Below are positions 53,142-61,746 of a stretch of 64,000 nt of DNA, one piece after another. The stretch is taken from NCBI RefSeq assembly GCF_024508315.1, contig NZ_CP101987.1, positions 1,054,001 to 1,118,000 on the forward strand. The letters are read 5' to 3'. The translations under genes and the position numbers were made by a program. The notes under the pieces are model-generated. The model was not told the DNA's origin. It did not search any database and saw only the letters and a program-made list of their open reading frames with translations. The DNA is from Cellulomonas xiejunii. GTDB lineage: Bacteria > Actinomycetota > Actinomycetes > Actinomycetales > Cellulomonadaceae. The number at the start of each line of letters is the position of its first letter. Position 1 is the stretch's first letter.

Positions 53142-54973
53142 CAGTACTTGCGCTCCATCGGCTGGTAGCGGGTGACGGTGACGGGCTTGGCTCCGAGGAC
53201 CACCTGGTAGCCGTCGAACGTCTCGGCCCGGGCGAACGCGCCGGCACCGGAGACGGTGCCGGCAGCACCCGCGGCGACCGGACGGCGATACGCCATCGTG
53301 TGCTGCATGAACCGCGAGTCGTCGCGGTCCGGGAAGTCCTCGCGGAAGTGCCCGCCACGGGACTCCTCGCGGTTGAGGGCCCCGACGACCACCGTCTCGG
53401 CGATGTCGAGCAGGAAGCCGAGCTCGACCGCCTCGAGCAGGTCGGTGTTGAAGGTGCGGGTCTTGTCCTGCACCGACACCGCCTCGTACCGCTTGCGCAG
53501 CCCCTTGATGTCGGCGAGGGCCTGCGTGAGCGACTCGGACGTGCGGAACACCTGCGCGTTCGCGTCCATCGTCTCCTGCAGCGCGCGGCGGATGTCCGCG
53601 ACGCGCTCGCCGTCGGGCCGCGTGCGGATCGTCTCCAGCTCGGCCTCGACGCGCGTCGCCGGGTTCGGCGGCAGCTCGACGAACGGCGCGGCGGCGGCGT
53701 ACGCGGCGGCGGCCTTGCCGGCCCGCTTGCCGAACACGTTGATGTCGAGCAGCGAGTTGGTGCCCAGGCGGTTCGACCCGTGCACGGAGACGCAGGCGAC
53801 CTCGCCGGCGGCGTACAGGCCCTTGATGACGTCGGTGGCGTTGCGCAGCACCTCGCCCTCGATGTTGGTGGGGATGCCCCCCATCGCGTAGTGCGCCGTC
53901 GGGTACACGGGCACCGGCTCGGTGTACGGCTCGATGCCGAGGTACGTCCGAGCGAACTCCGTGATGTCGGGCAGCTTGGCGTCGATGTGCGCGGGCTCGA
54001 GGTGCGTCAGGTCGAGCAGGACGTAGTCCTTGTTCGGCCCCGCCCCGCGGCCCTCGCGCACCTCGTTGGCCATCGAGCGGGCGACGATGTCGCGCGGCGC
54101 GAGGTCCTTGATCGTCGGGGCGTAGCGCTCCATGAAGCGCTCGCCGTCGGAGTTGCGCAGGATGCCGCCCTCGCCGCGGGCGGCCTCCGAGAGCAGGATG
54201 CCGAGGCCCGCCAGGCCCGTCGGGTGGAACTGGAAGAACTCCATGTCCTCCAGCGGGATGCCGCGCCGGTACGCCAGCGCCATGCCGTCACCGGTGAGGG
54301 TGTGGGCGTTCGACGTCGTCTTGTAGATCTTGCCCGCGCCACCGGTCGCGAAGACGACCGCCTTGGCCTGGAAGACGTGGATCTCACCCGTGGCCAGCTC
54401 GTACGCCACGACGCCGGTCGCGTTGACCTCCTCACCGTCGGGCACGTCGCCCGTGGCCAGGTCGTGGTCGACCAGCAGGTCGAGGACGTAGAACTCGTTG
54501 AAGAACTCGACGTCGTTCTTCACGCACTGCTGGTACAGCGTCTGCAGGATCATGTGGCCCGTGCGGTCCGCCGCGTAGCAGGAGCGACGCACGGCGGCCT
54601 CGCCGTGGTTGCGCGTGTGCCCGCCGAACCGGCGCTGGTCGATGCGGCCCTCGGGCGTGCGGTTGAACGGCAGGCCCATCTTCTCCAGGTCGAGCACCGC
54701 GTCGATGGCCTCCTTGGCCATCACCTCGGCGGCGTCCTGGTCGACCAGGTAGTCACCGCCCTTGACGGTGTCGAACGTGTGCCACTCCCAGTTGTCCTCC
54801 TCGACGTTGGCCAGCGCGGCGCACATACCGCCCTGCGCCGCGCCGGTGTGGGAGCGGGTGGGGAAGAGCTTGGAGATCACGGCGGTGCGCACGCGCGTCG
54901 AGGACTCGAGCGCGGCACGCATCCCGGCGCCGCCCGCGCCGACGATGACGACGTCGTACTGGTGGGTCTGCAT
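53141..54973 (-). CDS. sdhA: Succinate dehydrogenase flavoprotein subunit
   Basis: A 610-residue FAD-containing catalytic subunit. The dinucleotide-binding motif [12 protein letters not shown] is at the N-terminus, and the His that binds FAD covalently is in [12 protein letters not shown]. Substrate-binding and catalytic residues lie in [28 protein letters not shown] and the C-terminal domain. It oxidises succinate to fumarate in the TCA cycle and feeds the respiratory chain. The length matches actinobacterial SdhA. The ATG at 54973 follows AAGGAAGG. The anchor genes precede it and sdhB follows. Confidence 0.97.
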   Translation of the reverse strand: MQTHQYDVVIVGAGGAGMRAALESSTRVRTAVISKLFPTRSHTGAAQGGMCAALANVEEDNWEWHTFDTVKGGDYLVDQDAAEVMAKEAIDAVLDLEKMGLPFNRTPEGRIDQRRFGGHTRNHGEAAVRRSCYAADRTGHMILQTLYQQCVKNDVEFFNEFYVLDLLVDHDLATGDVPDGEEVNATGVVAYELATGEIHVFQAKAVVFATGGAGKIYKTTSNAHTLTGDGMALAYRRGIPLEDMEFFQFHPTGLAGLGILLSEAARGEGGILRNSDGERFMERYAPTIKDLAPRDIVARSMANEVREGRGAGPNKDYVLLDLTHLEPAHIDAKLPDITEFARTYLGIEPYTEPVPVYPTAHYAMGGIPTNIEGEVLRNATDVIKGLYAAGEVACVSVHGSNRLGTNSLLDINVFGKRAGKAAAAYAAAAPFVELPPNPATRVEAELETIRTRPDGERVADIRRALQETMDANAQVFRTSESLTQALADIKGLRKRYEAVSVQDKTRTFNTDLLEAVELGFLLDIAETVVVGALNREESRGGHFREDFPDRDDSRFMQHTMAYRRPVAAGAAGTVSGAGAFARAETFDGYQVVLGAKPVTVTRYQPMERKY

Positions 54974-55009
54974 CGGCTGTGAGGCCTTCCTTGCTGGGCG
55001 TCCGGTGGG

Positions 55010-55468
55010 TCAGGCCGTGCAGAACGACGGCAGGAGGCTCGTCGGGCTGTTCGGGGGGCACGGGTCGAACGTGAAGATCACCAGCGTGCCCAGCACGATG
55101 ACCACGACGGTCGCGACGTACAGGGCGAGCTTGAGCACCAGACGCGTGGCGTCCTTCTCGGCGTAGTCGTTGATGATCGTGCGCACGCCGTTGGTGCCGT
55201 GCAGCATGGCGAGCCACAGCATGAGCAGGTCCCAGACCTGCCAGAACGGCGAGGCCCACTTGCCCGCGACGAAGCCGAAGTCGATGGCGCTGATGCCCTC
55301 GCCCTGGATCAGGTTGACGAACAGGTGACCGAAGACCAGCACGATCAGGACGACACCCGACGCGCGCATGAACACCCAGCCGTACAGCTCGAAGTTGCCG
55401 CGCGTGGTGCGCCGCGACGGGCCGGGGCGCGAGGCGCGCGGGGCCTTGGGATCGGCGATGGTGCTCAT
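55010..55468 (-). CDS. sdhD: Succinate dehydrogenase membrane anchor subunit
   Basis: A 152-residue hydrophobic anchor with three transmembrane segments: ASGVVLIVLVFGHLFVNLI, FWQVWDLLMLWLAMLHGTNGVRTI and LVLKLALYVATVVVIVLGTLVIF. FGHLFVN and LHGTNG carry the histidines expected for heme and quinone binding. The start at the ATG at 55468 overlaps the sdhC stop by one base; a longer upstream frame is only a shadow of sdhC. With SdhC it holds the SdhAB head on the membrane. Confidence 0.92.
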   Translation of the reverse strand: MSTIADPKAPRASRPGPSRRTTRGNFELYGWVFMRASGVVLIVLVFGHLFVNLIQGEGISAIDFGFVAGKWASPFWQVWDLLMLWLAMLHGTNGVRTIINDYAEKDATRLVLKLALYVATVVVIVLGTLVIFTFDPCPPNSPTSLLPSFCTA

Positions 55469-55866
55469 CAGTGGCCCCCGAAGACGTTCATGAGGTGACG
55501 CGGCAGGAAGCCCGCCATCGTCACGGCGACCAGGGCGACGACGACCCACAGCATCTGGCGCTGGTACTTCGGGCCCTTGGCCCAGAAGTCGACCAGGATC
55601 AGCCGGATGCCGTTGAAGGCGTGGAACACGATCGCCAGGACGAGGCCGGCCTCACCGAGGCCCATGATCGGGTTCTTGTACGTCCCGATGACGTCGTTGT
55701 AGGCCTCGGGCGACACGCGCACGAGCGCGGTGTCCAGGACGTGCACGAGCAGGAAGAAGAAGATCGCGAAACCGGTGATGCGGTGCGCGACCCAGGACCA
55801 CATGCCTTCACGCCCGCGGTAGAGCGTTCCGGCCGGCCGCGATGGCGCGGTGGGCGCTGAGGACAC
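55468..55866 (-). CDS. sdhC: Succinate dehydrogenase cytochrome b556 subunit
   Basis: A 132-residue membrane subunit with three helices: the first around WVAHRITGFAIFFFLLVHVLDTA, the second around LGEAGLVLAIVFHAFNGIRLILVDF, and the third around LWVVVALVAVTMAGFLP. SWVAHRITG and VFHAFNGIRL are SdhC signatures that contribute to heme and quinone sites. The GTG at 55866 follows AGGAGG with seven bases of spacing. It is the first gene of sdhCDAB. A -10 hexamer lies about 60 nt upstream and is listed separately. Confidence 0.93.
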   Translation of the reverse strand: MSSAPTAPSRPAGTLYRGREGMWSWVAHRITGFAIFFFLLVHVLDTALVRVSPEAYNDVIGTYKNPIMGLGEAGLVLAIVFHAFNGIRLILVDFWAKGPKYQRQMLWVVVALVAVTMAGFLPRHLMNVFGGH

Positions 55867-55924
55867 GGTGGGGGCCTCCTGAGGCGAGTTCGCGTTTGGA
55901 CGGCGATGTCCTGGACGTCCCCTC

Positions 55925-55930
55925 ACTGTA
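55925..55930 (-). promoter_or_regulatory. -10 element of the sdhCDAB operon
   Basis: The minus-strand TACAGT predicts a transcript start near 55917 and a leader of about 51 nt ending in the sdhC Shine-Dalgarno site. No clear -35 was found. Confidence 0.5.
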
Positions 55931-56097
55931 ATGACCAGGTCCCCCCGGCCGCCGCACGCATGGGCAGCAAGGCCACCGGAAGGCCAGTTTGTGACCAACC
56001 CCACAGGCCAGCAGGGGGGTCTGGGACCTCGGTCCGTGGTCCCGCGGGGCCCTCGTCCGCAGGTCGGGGGCGGTGCGGGACGTCCCGTGCCGGCGGG

Positions 56098-56103
56098 TAC
56101 CGT
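56098..56103 (+). promoter_or_regulatory. -10 element of manC (leaderless)
   Basis: TACCGT lies six bases before the ATG at 56110. The gap to sdhC (about 240 nt) holds only this and the sdh promoter. Confidence 0.6.
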
Positions 56104-56109
56104 GGGCGC

Positions 56110-57225
56110 ATGCCGGACGCGCCGATCGCCGATTTCCATGCCGTCGTCCCCGCAGGCGGTGCCGGGACCCGACTGTGGCCGCTGTCGCGGTCCGGGTACC
56201 CCAAGTTCCTCCTCGACCTCACGGGCGCGGGGCGGACCCTGCTGCAGGGCACGGTCGACCGGCTGCTGCCGCTGACCGGGCCCGGGAACGTGCTCGTGGT
56301 GACAGGGGCGCGGCACGCGGACGCGGTCGTGCAGCAGCTGCCCGACCTCGGCGCCGCGAACGTGCTGGCCGAGCCGAGCCCGCGGGACTCGATGGCCGCG
56401 ATCGGCCTGGCGGCGGCCGTGCTCGTCGAGCGGCACGGCCCGGACGTCATCCTCGGCTCGTTCGCCGCCGACCACGTCATCACCGACCTCGACGCGTTCG
56501 GGGCGACGATCCGCGAGGCGGTCGCCGCAGCGCGCACGGGCGCGGTCGTCACCGTCGGCATCCGCGCGACCGAGCCGTCGACCGCGTTCGGCTACGTGCG
56601 TGGCGGTGCCCCGCTCGGGGCGCCCGGCGCACCGCACGCGCTGCGCGCCGTCGGCTTCACGGAGAAGCCCGACGCCCCGACTGCCGCGCAGTACCTGGCC
56701 ACGGGGGAGTACAGCTGGAACGCGGGCATGTTCGTCGTGCGGGCTGTCGTGCTCCTCGAGCACCTGGCGGCACAGCTGCCCGCGCTGCACGACGGCCTGC
56801 GGCGCATCGCGGCGGCGTGGGACACGCCGGACCGGGACGCGCGCCTGGCGGACACGTGGCCCGGGCTGACCAAGATCGCGATCGACCACGCGATCGCCGA
56901 GCCCGTCGCCGCCGCGGGCGGCGTCGCGGTCGTGCCCGGGACGTTCGGCTGGGACGACATCGGTGACTTCGCGTCGCTCGGCACGCTGCTCGGCGACGAG
57001 GAGGGCGGTGCCGCGACGCTGGGGGAGGCGGACCTCGTCCTGCGCATCGACTCCGACGGCGCCCTCGTGACGACCGGGGGTCGCACCGTCAGCGTCGTCG
57101 GCGTGCCCGACGCGGTCGTGGTCGACACGCCCGACGCGCTGCTCGTCACGACACGCGCGCACGCGCAGCAGGTCAAGGAGGCGGTCGACGCCTGGCGCGA
57201 GCGCGGGCGCGACGACCTGCTGTGA
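56110..57225 (+). CDS. manC: Mannose-1-phosphate guanylyltransferase
   Basis: A 371-residue nucleotidyltransferase that makes GDP-mannose from mannose-1-phosphate and GTP. The nucleotide-binding loop is VPAGGAGTRLWPLSR, with PKFLLDL next, FTEKPDAPTAAQYL and YSWNAGMFVVR as sugar-1-phosphate binding segments, and GTFGWDDIGDF near the C-terminus. It lacks the isomerase domain of the long bifunctional enzymes. GDP-mannose would feed lipid-linked mannosylation, for example by PIG-V-like transferases such as the one encoded at 41076 (inference). The ATG at 56110 is leaderless. Confidence 0.92.
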   Translation: MPDAPIADFHAVVPAGGAGTRLWPLSRSGYPKFLLDLTGAGRTLLQGTVDRLLPLTGPGNVLVVTGARHADAVVQQLPDLGAANVLAEPSPRDSMAAIGLAAAVLVERHGPDVILGSFAADHVITDLDAFGATIREAVAAARTGAVVTVGIRATEPSTAFGYVRGGAPLGAPGAPHALRAVGFTEKPDAPTAAQYLATGEYSWNAGMFVVRAVVLLEHLAAQLPALHDGLRRIAAAWDTPDRDARLADTWPGLTKIAIDHAIAEPVAAAGGVAVVPGTFGWDDIGDFASLGTLLGDEEGGAATLGEADLVLRIDSDGALVTTGGRTVSVVGVPDAVVVDTPDALLVTTRAHAQQVKEAVDAWRERGRDDLL

Positions 57226-57286
57226 CGCGCCCGGACCCGCCCGGGGTCCTCGTGGACGTCACCGCCATGCCTGTCGCCCACGGCGA

Positions 57287-57292
57287 TACCCT
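57287..57292 (+). promoter_or_regulatory. -10 element of the M20 amidohydrolase gene (leaderless)
   Basis: TACCCT lies six bases before the ATG at 57299. Confidence 0.6.
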
Positions 57293-57298
57293 CGGGGG

Positions 57299-58585
57299 AT
57301 GCCTGCCCCCGCCGCCGACCAGCAGTCCGTGCCCGTGAGCGCGCAGGACGTGCTGCCGCTGCGCACGCTCGCGCCGGAGCCCGCCAACCCGGTGGCACGA
57401 AAGCTCGCCGCGACGCTCGACGAGCTCCGCGCGGAGCTGGTGACGTTCCGCCGCGACCTGCACGCGCACCCCGAGCTGGCGCGCACGGAGGAGCGCACGA
57501 CGCGGGTCGTCGCGGAGCGCCTGCGCGCGGCGGGCCTGACGCCGCACCTGCTGACCGGCTCCGGGCTGTGGTGCGACATCGGCCCGACGGTCGCCTCGTC
57601 GGGCGTGCGTCGTATCGCGCTGCGGGCCGACCTCGACGGGCTGCCACTGCCGGACACGTGCGGGCTGCCGTGGGCGTCGACGCACCGTGGCGTCGTGCAC
57701 GCCTGCGGCCACGACGTGCACACGACCGTCGTGCTCGGCGCGGGTCTCGCGCTGGCCAGGCTGGCGGCCGAGGGCCTGCTGGAGGTCGGGGTGCGGCTGG
57801 TGTTCCAGCCGGCGGAGGAGGTGCAGCCGGGCGGCTCCATCGACGTGATCAACGAGGGCGGCCTGGACGGTGTCGGCGAGATCTTCTCGGTGCACTGCGA
57901 CCCGAAGCTCGACGTCGGCCTGGTCGGCACCCGCATCGGGCCCATCACGTCGGCCTCGGACGAGGTGACGGTGACCCTCACGGGTGGTGGCGGCCACACG
58001 TCGCGACCGCACCTGACGGGTGACGTGGTGTTCGCGCTCGGCCAGGTGATCACGCAGGTCCCGGCGGTCCTGGGACGTCGGCTGGACCCCCGGTCCGGCG
58101 TGAACCTGACGTGGGGCGCCGTGCATGCGGGCAGCGTCCACAACGCGATCCCGGCGACGGGTGCGGTGATGGGCACGCTGCGGTGCCTGGACGTGCGGGC
58201 GTGGGAGCGCGCGTCGGCGGTCTTCGAGCAGGCCGTCACCGACGTCGTGCACCCGCTGGGCGTCGAGGTCGAGGTGAAGCACCAGCGGGGTGTGCCCCCC
58301 GTGGAGAACCGGGCAGAGAGCACGGCCGTCCTGGAGGACGCGGCCCGCGACGTGCTGGGTCCGGACGCGGTGCGGCTCACCGAGCAGTCGCTCGGCGGGG
58401 AGGACTTCGCGTGGTACCTGACCAAGGTGCCGGGCGCTCTGGCGCGGCTGGGGACGCGCACCCCCGGGGGCCACACGTACGACATCCACCAGGGCGATCT
58501 GCGCGTCGACGAGCGCGCGATCGAGGCCGGCGCCCTGCTGCTCGCCCGGTCCGCGTACCTGGCAGGGCGACGGTCGCGGCCCTGA
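57299..58585 (+). CDS. M20 family metallo-amidohydrolase
   Basis: A 428-residue amidohydrolase of the M20D (IAA-amino acid hydrolase/hippurate hydrolase) group. The conserved series is RRDLHAHPELARTEERT, ALRADLDGLPL, VHACGHDVHTTVVLGAG (metal-binding Cys and His), FQPAEEVQPGG (catalytic Glu pair) and SLGGEDFAWYL. The dimerisation domain is inserted in the middle, as usual. It removes an acyl group from an N-acylated amino acid; the substrate cannot be read from sequence. The first 40 residues vary. The ATG at 57299 is leaderless. It lies 223 nt before the BMP lipoprotein gene. Confidence 0.9.
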   Translation: MPAPAADQQSVPVSAQDVLPLRTLAPEPANPVARKLAATLDELRAELVTFRRDLHAHPELARTEERTTRVVAERLRAAGLTPHLLTGSGLWCDIGPTVASSGVRRIALRADLDGLPLPDTCGLPWASTHRGVVHACGHDVHTTVVLGAGLALARLAAEGLLEVGVRLVFQPAEEVQPGGSIDVINEGGLDGVGEIFSVHCDPKLDVGLVGTRIGPITSASDEVTVTLTGGGGHTSRPHLTGDVVFALGQVITQVPAVLGRRLDPRSGVNLTWGAVHAGSVHNAIPATGAVMGTLRCLDVRAWERASAVFEQAVTDVVHPLGVEVEVKHQRGVPPVENRAESTAVLEDAARDVLGPDAVRLTEQSLGGEDFAWYLTKVPGALARLGTRTPGGHTYDIHQGDLRVDERAIEAGALLLARSAYLAGRRSRP

Positions 58586-58696
58586 CTGCGCGAGTCGCGT
58601 AGCAGCCAGCGCGACGAGAGGCGGCGGCAGGTTGCAGATTCATCACGGAACCTGCCTGGATACCCATCGGTAACACCGCCGTCACCGGCGGTTGCC

Positions 58697-58702
58697 TAGT
58701 GT
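58697..58702 (+). promoter_or_regulatory. -10 element of the nucleoside-importer operon
   Basis: TAGTGT predicts a transcript start at about 58708-58709, about 100 nt before the lipoprotein start. A CCGCCG-TCAC-CGGCGG hairpin lies where a -35 would be. Confidence 0.5.
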
Positions 58703-58704
58703 CC

Positions 58705-58812
58705 ATGATGTTCAAGCCGAACGGTGCCGTGGACGTCCGGAGTGCGAGGAAGCACTGCGAGACGGGCGGACATCCGGAGTGCGCGACGACGAGACGCAGG
58801 AGACTGTCGTGA
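58705..58812 (+). CDS. Possible 35-residue leader peptide before the BMP lipoprotein gene
   Basis: Tandem ATG codons (58705, 58708) sit at the predicted transcript start and open a frame of 35 or 34 codons. The TGA stop (58810-58812) overlaps the GTG start of the lipoprotein gene (GTGA). The peptide contains a Cys/His cluster (HCETGGHPEC) and an Arg run near its end. If the start lies at 58708, it would be a leaderless upstream ORF whose translation brings ribosomes to the lipoprotein start. A chance open frame cannot be excluded. Confidence 0.35.
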   Translation: MMFKPNGAVDVRSARKHCETGGHPECATTRRRRLS

Positions 58813-59903
58813 AGAAGACCATCCGAGTGGCCGCGCTGGGCGGGGCGCTCGCGCTCACGCTCGCGGCATGTGGTAGTGCCCCCGACGAGACGCCGGACGC
58901 CTCCGGGTCCGCGGCCCCCGCGGCCTCCGACTTCCGTGCGTGCATGGTGTCCGACCAGGGCGGTTGGGACGACAAGTCCTTCAACCAGTCCGGGTTCGAG
59001 GGCCTCGAGCGTGCCGGTGACGAGCTGGGCGTCGACGTGAACGCCGTGGAGTCGACGGCAGACGCCGACTACGCCCCCAACATCGACTCGCTCGTGCAGG
59101 ACGGCTGCAACTACATCATCGGCGTCGGCTTCCTGCTCGAGCCGGCGATCCAGGCGGCCGCCGAGGCCAACCCGGACATCGAGTTCGGCCTCATCGACTC
59201 GTCGTTCTCGGACGACGACTTCAACACGATCGTGCTGGACAACGCCAAGCCGCTGCTGTTCAACACGGCAGAGGCCGCGTTCCTCGCGGGGTACGTCGCC
59301 GGTGCGACGACCGAGACCGGCACCGTCGCCACGTTCGGCGGCCTGCCGATCCCGTCGGTCCAGATCTTCATGGACGGCTTCGCGGACGGCATCGCGCAGT
59401 GGAACGAGGACTCGGGCGAGTCCGTCCAGCTGCTCGGCTGGGACAAGGCGACGCAGGAGGGCCAGTTCTCCGGCGACTTCGAGACCCAGGCCAACGGCCA
59501 GAGCATCACGCAGGGCTTCCTCGACCAGGGCGCGGACATCATCATGCCCGTCGCCGGTCCGGTCGGCCTGGGTGCCGCCGCAGCGATCGAGGCCGCCGGT
59601 GGCACGGCCAAGCTCATCTGGGTCGACTCGGACGGCTACGAGTCCACCGAGTACGGCTCGATCATCCTCACGTCCGTCATGAAGGAGATCGGCCAGGCCG
59701 TCTACGACTCGATCAGCCAGGCCGCTGACGGCGAGTTCACCAACGAGCCGTACGTCGGCACGCTGGAGAACGAGGGCGTCGGCATCGCGCCGTTCCACGA
59801 CTTCGAGGACGCGGTCCCCGCGGACGTCCAGACCCGCATCGACGAGCTGCGCGAGCAGATCATCTCGGGCGAGCTGGTCGTCGAGTCCCCGAACGCCCCC
59901 TGA
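58809..59903 (+). CDS. BMP-family lipoprotein, nucleoside-type substrate-binding protein
   Basis: A 364-residue basic membrane protein (PnrA-like) lipoprotein. The signal sequence MKKTIRVAALGGALALTL ends in the lipobox LAAC, and a short Ala/Ser/Asp linker follows. The core shows MVSDQGGWDDKSFNQSGFEGL, IGVGFLLEPAIQAAAEANPD, IDSSFSDDDFNTIVLDN and ATFGGLPIPSVQIFMDGF, all typical of the group that binds purine nucleosides. The GTG at 58809 follows AGGAG (58798-58802). The downstream genes encode the matching CUT2-like transporter. A strong hairpin follows the gene. Confidence 0.92.
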   Translation: MKKTIRVAALGGALALTLAACGSAPDETPDASGSAAPAASDFRACMVSDQGGWDDKSFNQSGFEGLERAGDELGVDVNAVESTADADYAPNIDSLVQDGCNYIIGVGFLLEPAIQAAAEANPDIEFGLIDSSFSDDDFNTIVLDNAKPLLFNTAEAAFLAGYVAGATTETGTVATFGGLPIPSVQIFMDGFADGIAQWNEDSGESVQLLGWDKATQEGQFSGDFETQANGQSITQGFLDQGADIIMPVAGPVGLGAAAAIEAAGGTAKLIWVDSDGYESTEYGSIILTSVMKEIGQAVYDSISQAADGEFTNEPYVGTLENEGVGIAPFHDFEDAVPADVQTRIDELREQIISGELVVESPNAP

Positions 59904-59934
59904 CGGCGACCAGGACCGACAGCATCTGAACGAT

Positions 59935-59968
59935 GACGGCCCGGGTGGGTCCTCCCACCCGGGCCGTC
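59935..59968 (+). terminator. Hairpin between the BMP lipoprotein and its ATPase gene
   Basis: A perfect 15-bp stem with a 4-nt loop (TCCT) lies 31 nt after the stop. It probably makes the lipoprotein mRNA more abundant than the transporter mRNA. Confidence 0.65.
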
Positions 59969-60069
59969 GCCGGTCCACGTCGCGTGTACGGTCGCGACGA
60001 AGGCACCGGCCGCAGTCGCCCGGCGTTCCACGGCACCGGGCGGACCACGACGAACGGGGAGCGGGTCGC

Positions 60070-61746
60070 ATGAGGCTCGAGCTGCGGGGCATCACCAAGA
60101 GGTTCGGGTCGTTCACCGCGAACGACGCGATCGACCTCGTGGTGGAACCCGGCCAGATCCACGCACTGCTGGGCGAGAACGGCGCCGGCAAGAGCACGCT
60201 GATGAACGTGCTCTACGGCCTGTACCGCCCCGACGAGGGACAGATCCTGCTCGACGGCGAGCCGGTGACCTTCGCAGGACCGGCCGACGCCATGGCCGCC
60301 GGCATCGGGATGGTCCACCAGCACTTCATGCTGGTCCCGGTCTTCACGGTCGCGGAGAACGTCGCGCTCGGTCACGAGCCGACGGCCCGAGCCGGCCTCA
60401 TCGACCCCGCGCGCGCTCGCGACCAGGTGAGGGAGGTGGCCGCGCGGTTCGGCTTCCACGTCGACCCCGACGCGATGGTCGAGGACCTGCCCGTCGGCGT
60501 CCAGCAGCGGGTCGAGATCATCAAGGCGCTCTCGCGCGACGCCCGCATCCTCATCCTCGACGAGCCCACCGCTGTGCTCACCCCGCAGGAGACCGACGAG
60601 CTCATCGAGATCATGCGGCAGCTGCGGGCGGCCGGCACCTCGATCCTCTTCATCACCCACAAGCTCCGTGAGGTCCGCGCCGTCGCCGACCGCATCACGG
60701 TCATCCGTCGCGGACGCGTGGTCGGCAGCGCCGACCCGTCCGCCCCGGAGTCCGAGCTCGCGTCGCTCATGGTCGGGCGCGCCGTGTCCCTCGGTGTCGA
60801 GAAGGCACCCGCCACGCCGGGCGACGTCGTCCTGCGCGTCGACGGGCTCACCGTTCTGAACCCTGCCGGCACCCCCGTGGTCGACCGCGTCCACCTCGAG
60901 GTGGCGGCCGGCGAGATCGTCGCGGTGGCCGGCGTGCAGGGCAACGGGCAGACCGAGCTCGCGCACGCCGTGCTGGGGCTCGTCGAGCCCACGGCCGGCT
61001 CGGTGCTCCTCGACGGTACGGACCTCACCGGCACGTCGGTGCGCGACCGGCTGCGCGCCGGGCTGGGGTTCGTCCCCGAGGACCGCAGCACCGACGGCGT
61101 CATCGCGGACTTCTCGATCCAGGAGAACCTCGTCCTCGACGTGGTCGACCAGGCCCCGTACTCGCGGGCCGGTGCGATCGACCGGCAGGCCCTGCGCTCG
61201 AACGCCGAGAAGCGGGTCGCCGAGTTCGACGTCCGCACCGGCTCCGTCGATGCGACGGCGGGCACCCTGTCCGGCGGCAACCAGCAGAAGGTCGTGCTGG
61301 CGCGGGAGATGTCCCGCCCGCTGCGCCTGCTGGTGGCCTCGCAGCCGACCCGCGGGCTCGACGTCGGCTCGATCGAGTTCGTCCACCAGCGGATCGTGGC
61401 CGAGCGTGACCGCGGCACGGCCGTCGTGATCGTCTCGACCGAGCTCGACGAGGTGGCGGCGCTCGCCGACCGCGTCGCGGTGATGTACCGCGGCCGCGTG
61501 GTCGGCGTGGTCCCCGGTGACACCGACCGCGACGTGCTCGGCCTGATGATGGCCGGCGTTCCGCTCGAGGAGGCGACCCAGCAGGCGTCGCAGCACCACA
61601 CGCTGCTCGGCGCCGCGGACCTCGACGCTCCCGCCGCGTACGCACCGGTCGACGCACCGGTCGACGCACCGGTCGACGCACCGGTCGACGCACCGGTCGA
61701 CGCACCGGTCGACGACGCCACCACCTCCGAGGAGGAGACCCGATGA
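60070..61746 (+). CDS. Nucleoside ABC transporter ATPase (two ATP-binding domains)
   Basis: A 558-residue RbsA-type ATPase with two domains in one chain. The first (about residues 1-240) has Walker A GENGAGKST, the signature-like DLPVGVQQRVEIIKAL and Walker B LILDEPTAVLTP. The second (about 245-500) has the degenerate GVQGNGQTEL in place of Walker A, then LSGGNQQKVVLAREM and LLVASQPTRGLDVG. This asymmetry is normal for the family. The C-terminus carries a repeated APVD stretch that is not part of the family. The ATG at 60070 follows GGGGAGCGGG. The first permease overlaps the end by ATGA. Confidence 0.93.
   Translation: MRLELRGITKRFGSFTANDAIDLVVEPGQIHALLGENGAGKSTLMNVLYGLYRPDEGQILLDGEPVTFAGPADAMAAGIGMVHQHFMLVPVFTVAENVALGHEPTARAGLIDPARARDQVREVAARFGFHVDPDAMVEDLPVGVQQRVEIIKALSRDARILILDEPTAVLTPQETDELIEIMRQLRAAGTSILFITHKLREVRAVADRITVIRRGRVVGSADPSAPESELASLMVGRAVSLGVEKAPATPGDVVLRVDGLTVLNPAGTPVVDRVHLEVAAGEIVAVAGVQGNGQTELAHAVLGLVEPTAGSVLLDGTDLTGTSVRDRLRAGLGFVPEDRSTDGVIADFSIQENLVLDVVDQAPYSRAGAIDRQALRSNAEKRVAEFDVRTGSVDATAGTLSGGNQQKVVLAREMSRPLRLLVASQPTRGLDVGSIEFVHQRIVAERDRGTAVVIVSTELDEVAALADRVAVMYRGRVVGVVPGDTDRDVLGLMMAGVPLEEATQQASQHHTLLGAADLDAPAAYAPVDAPVDAPVDAPVDAPVDAPVDDATTSEEETR
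61642..61713 (+). repeat. Six tandem 12-bp units inside the ATPase gene
   Basis: GCACCGGTCGAC is repeated six times without change and encodes APVD repeats close to the C-terminus. Perfect identity at the DNA level suggests recent slippage, so the copy number probably varies between strains. Confidence 0.95.

Noticed and set aside
58627..58654. CAGGTT and AACCTG inverted repeat before the nucleoside importer
   Set aside because: The 6-bp arms with a 15-nt loop are expected by chance in a gap of this size.
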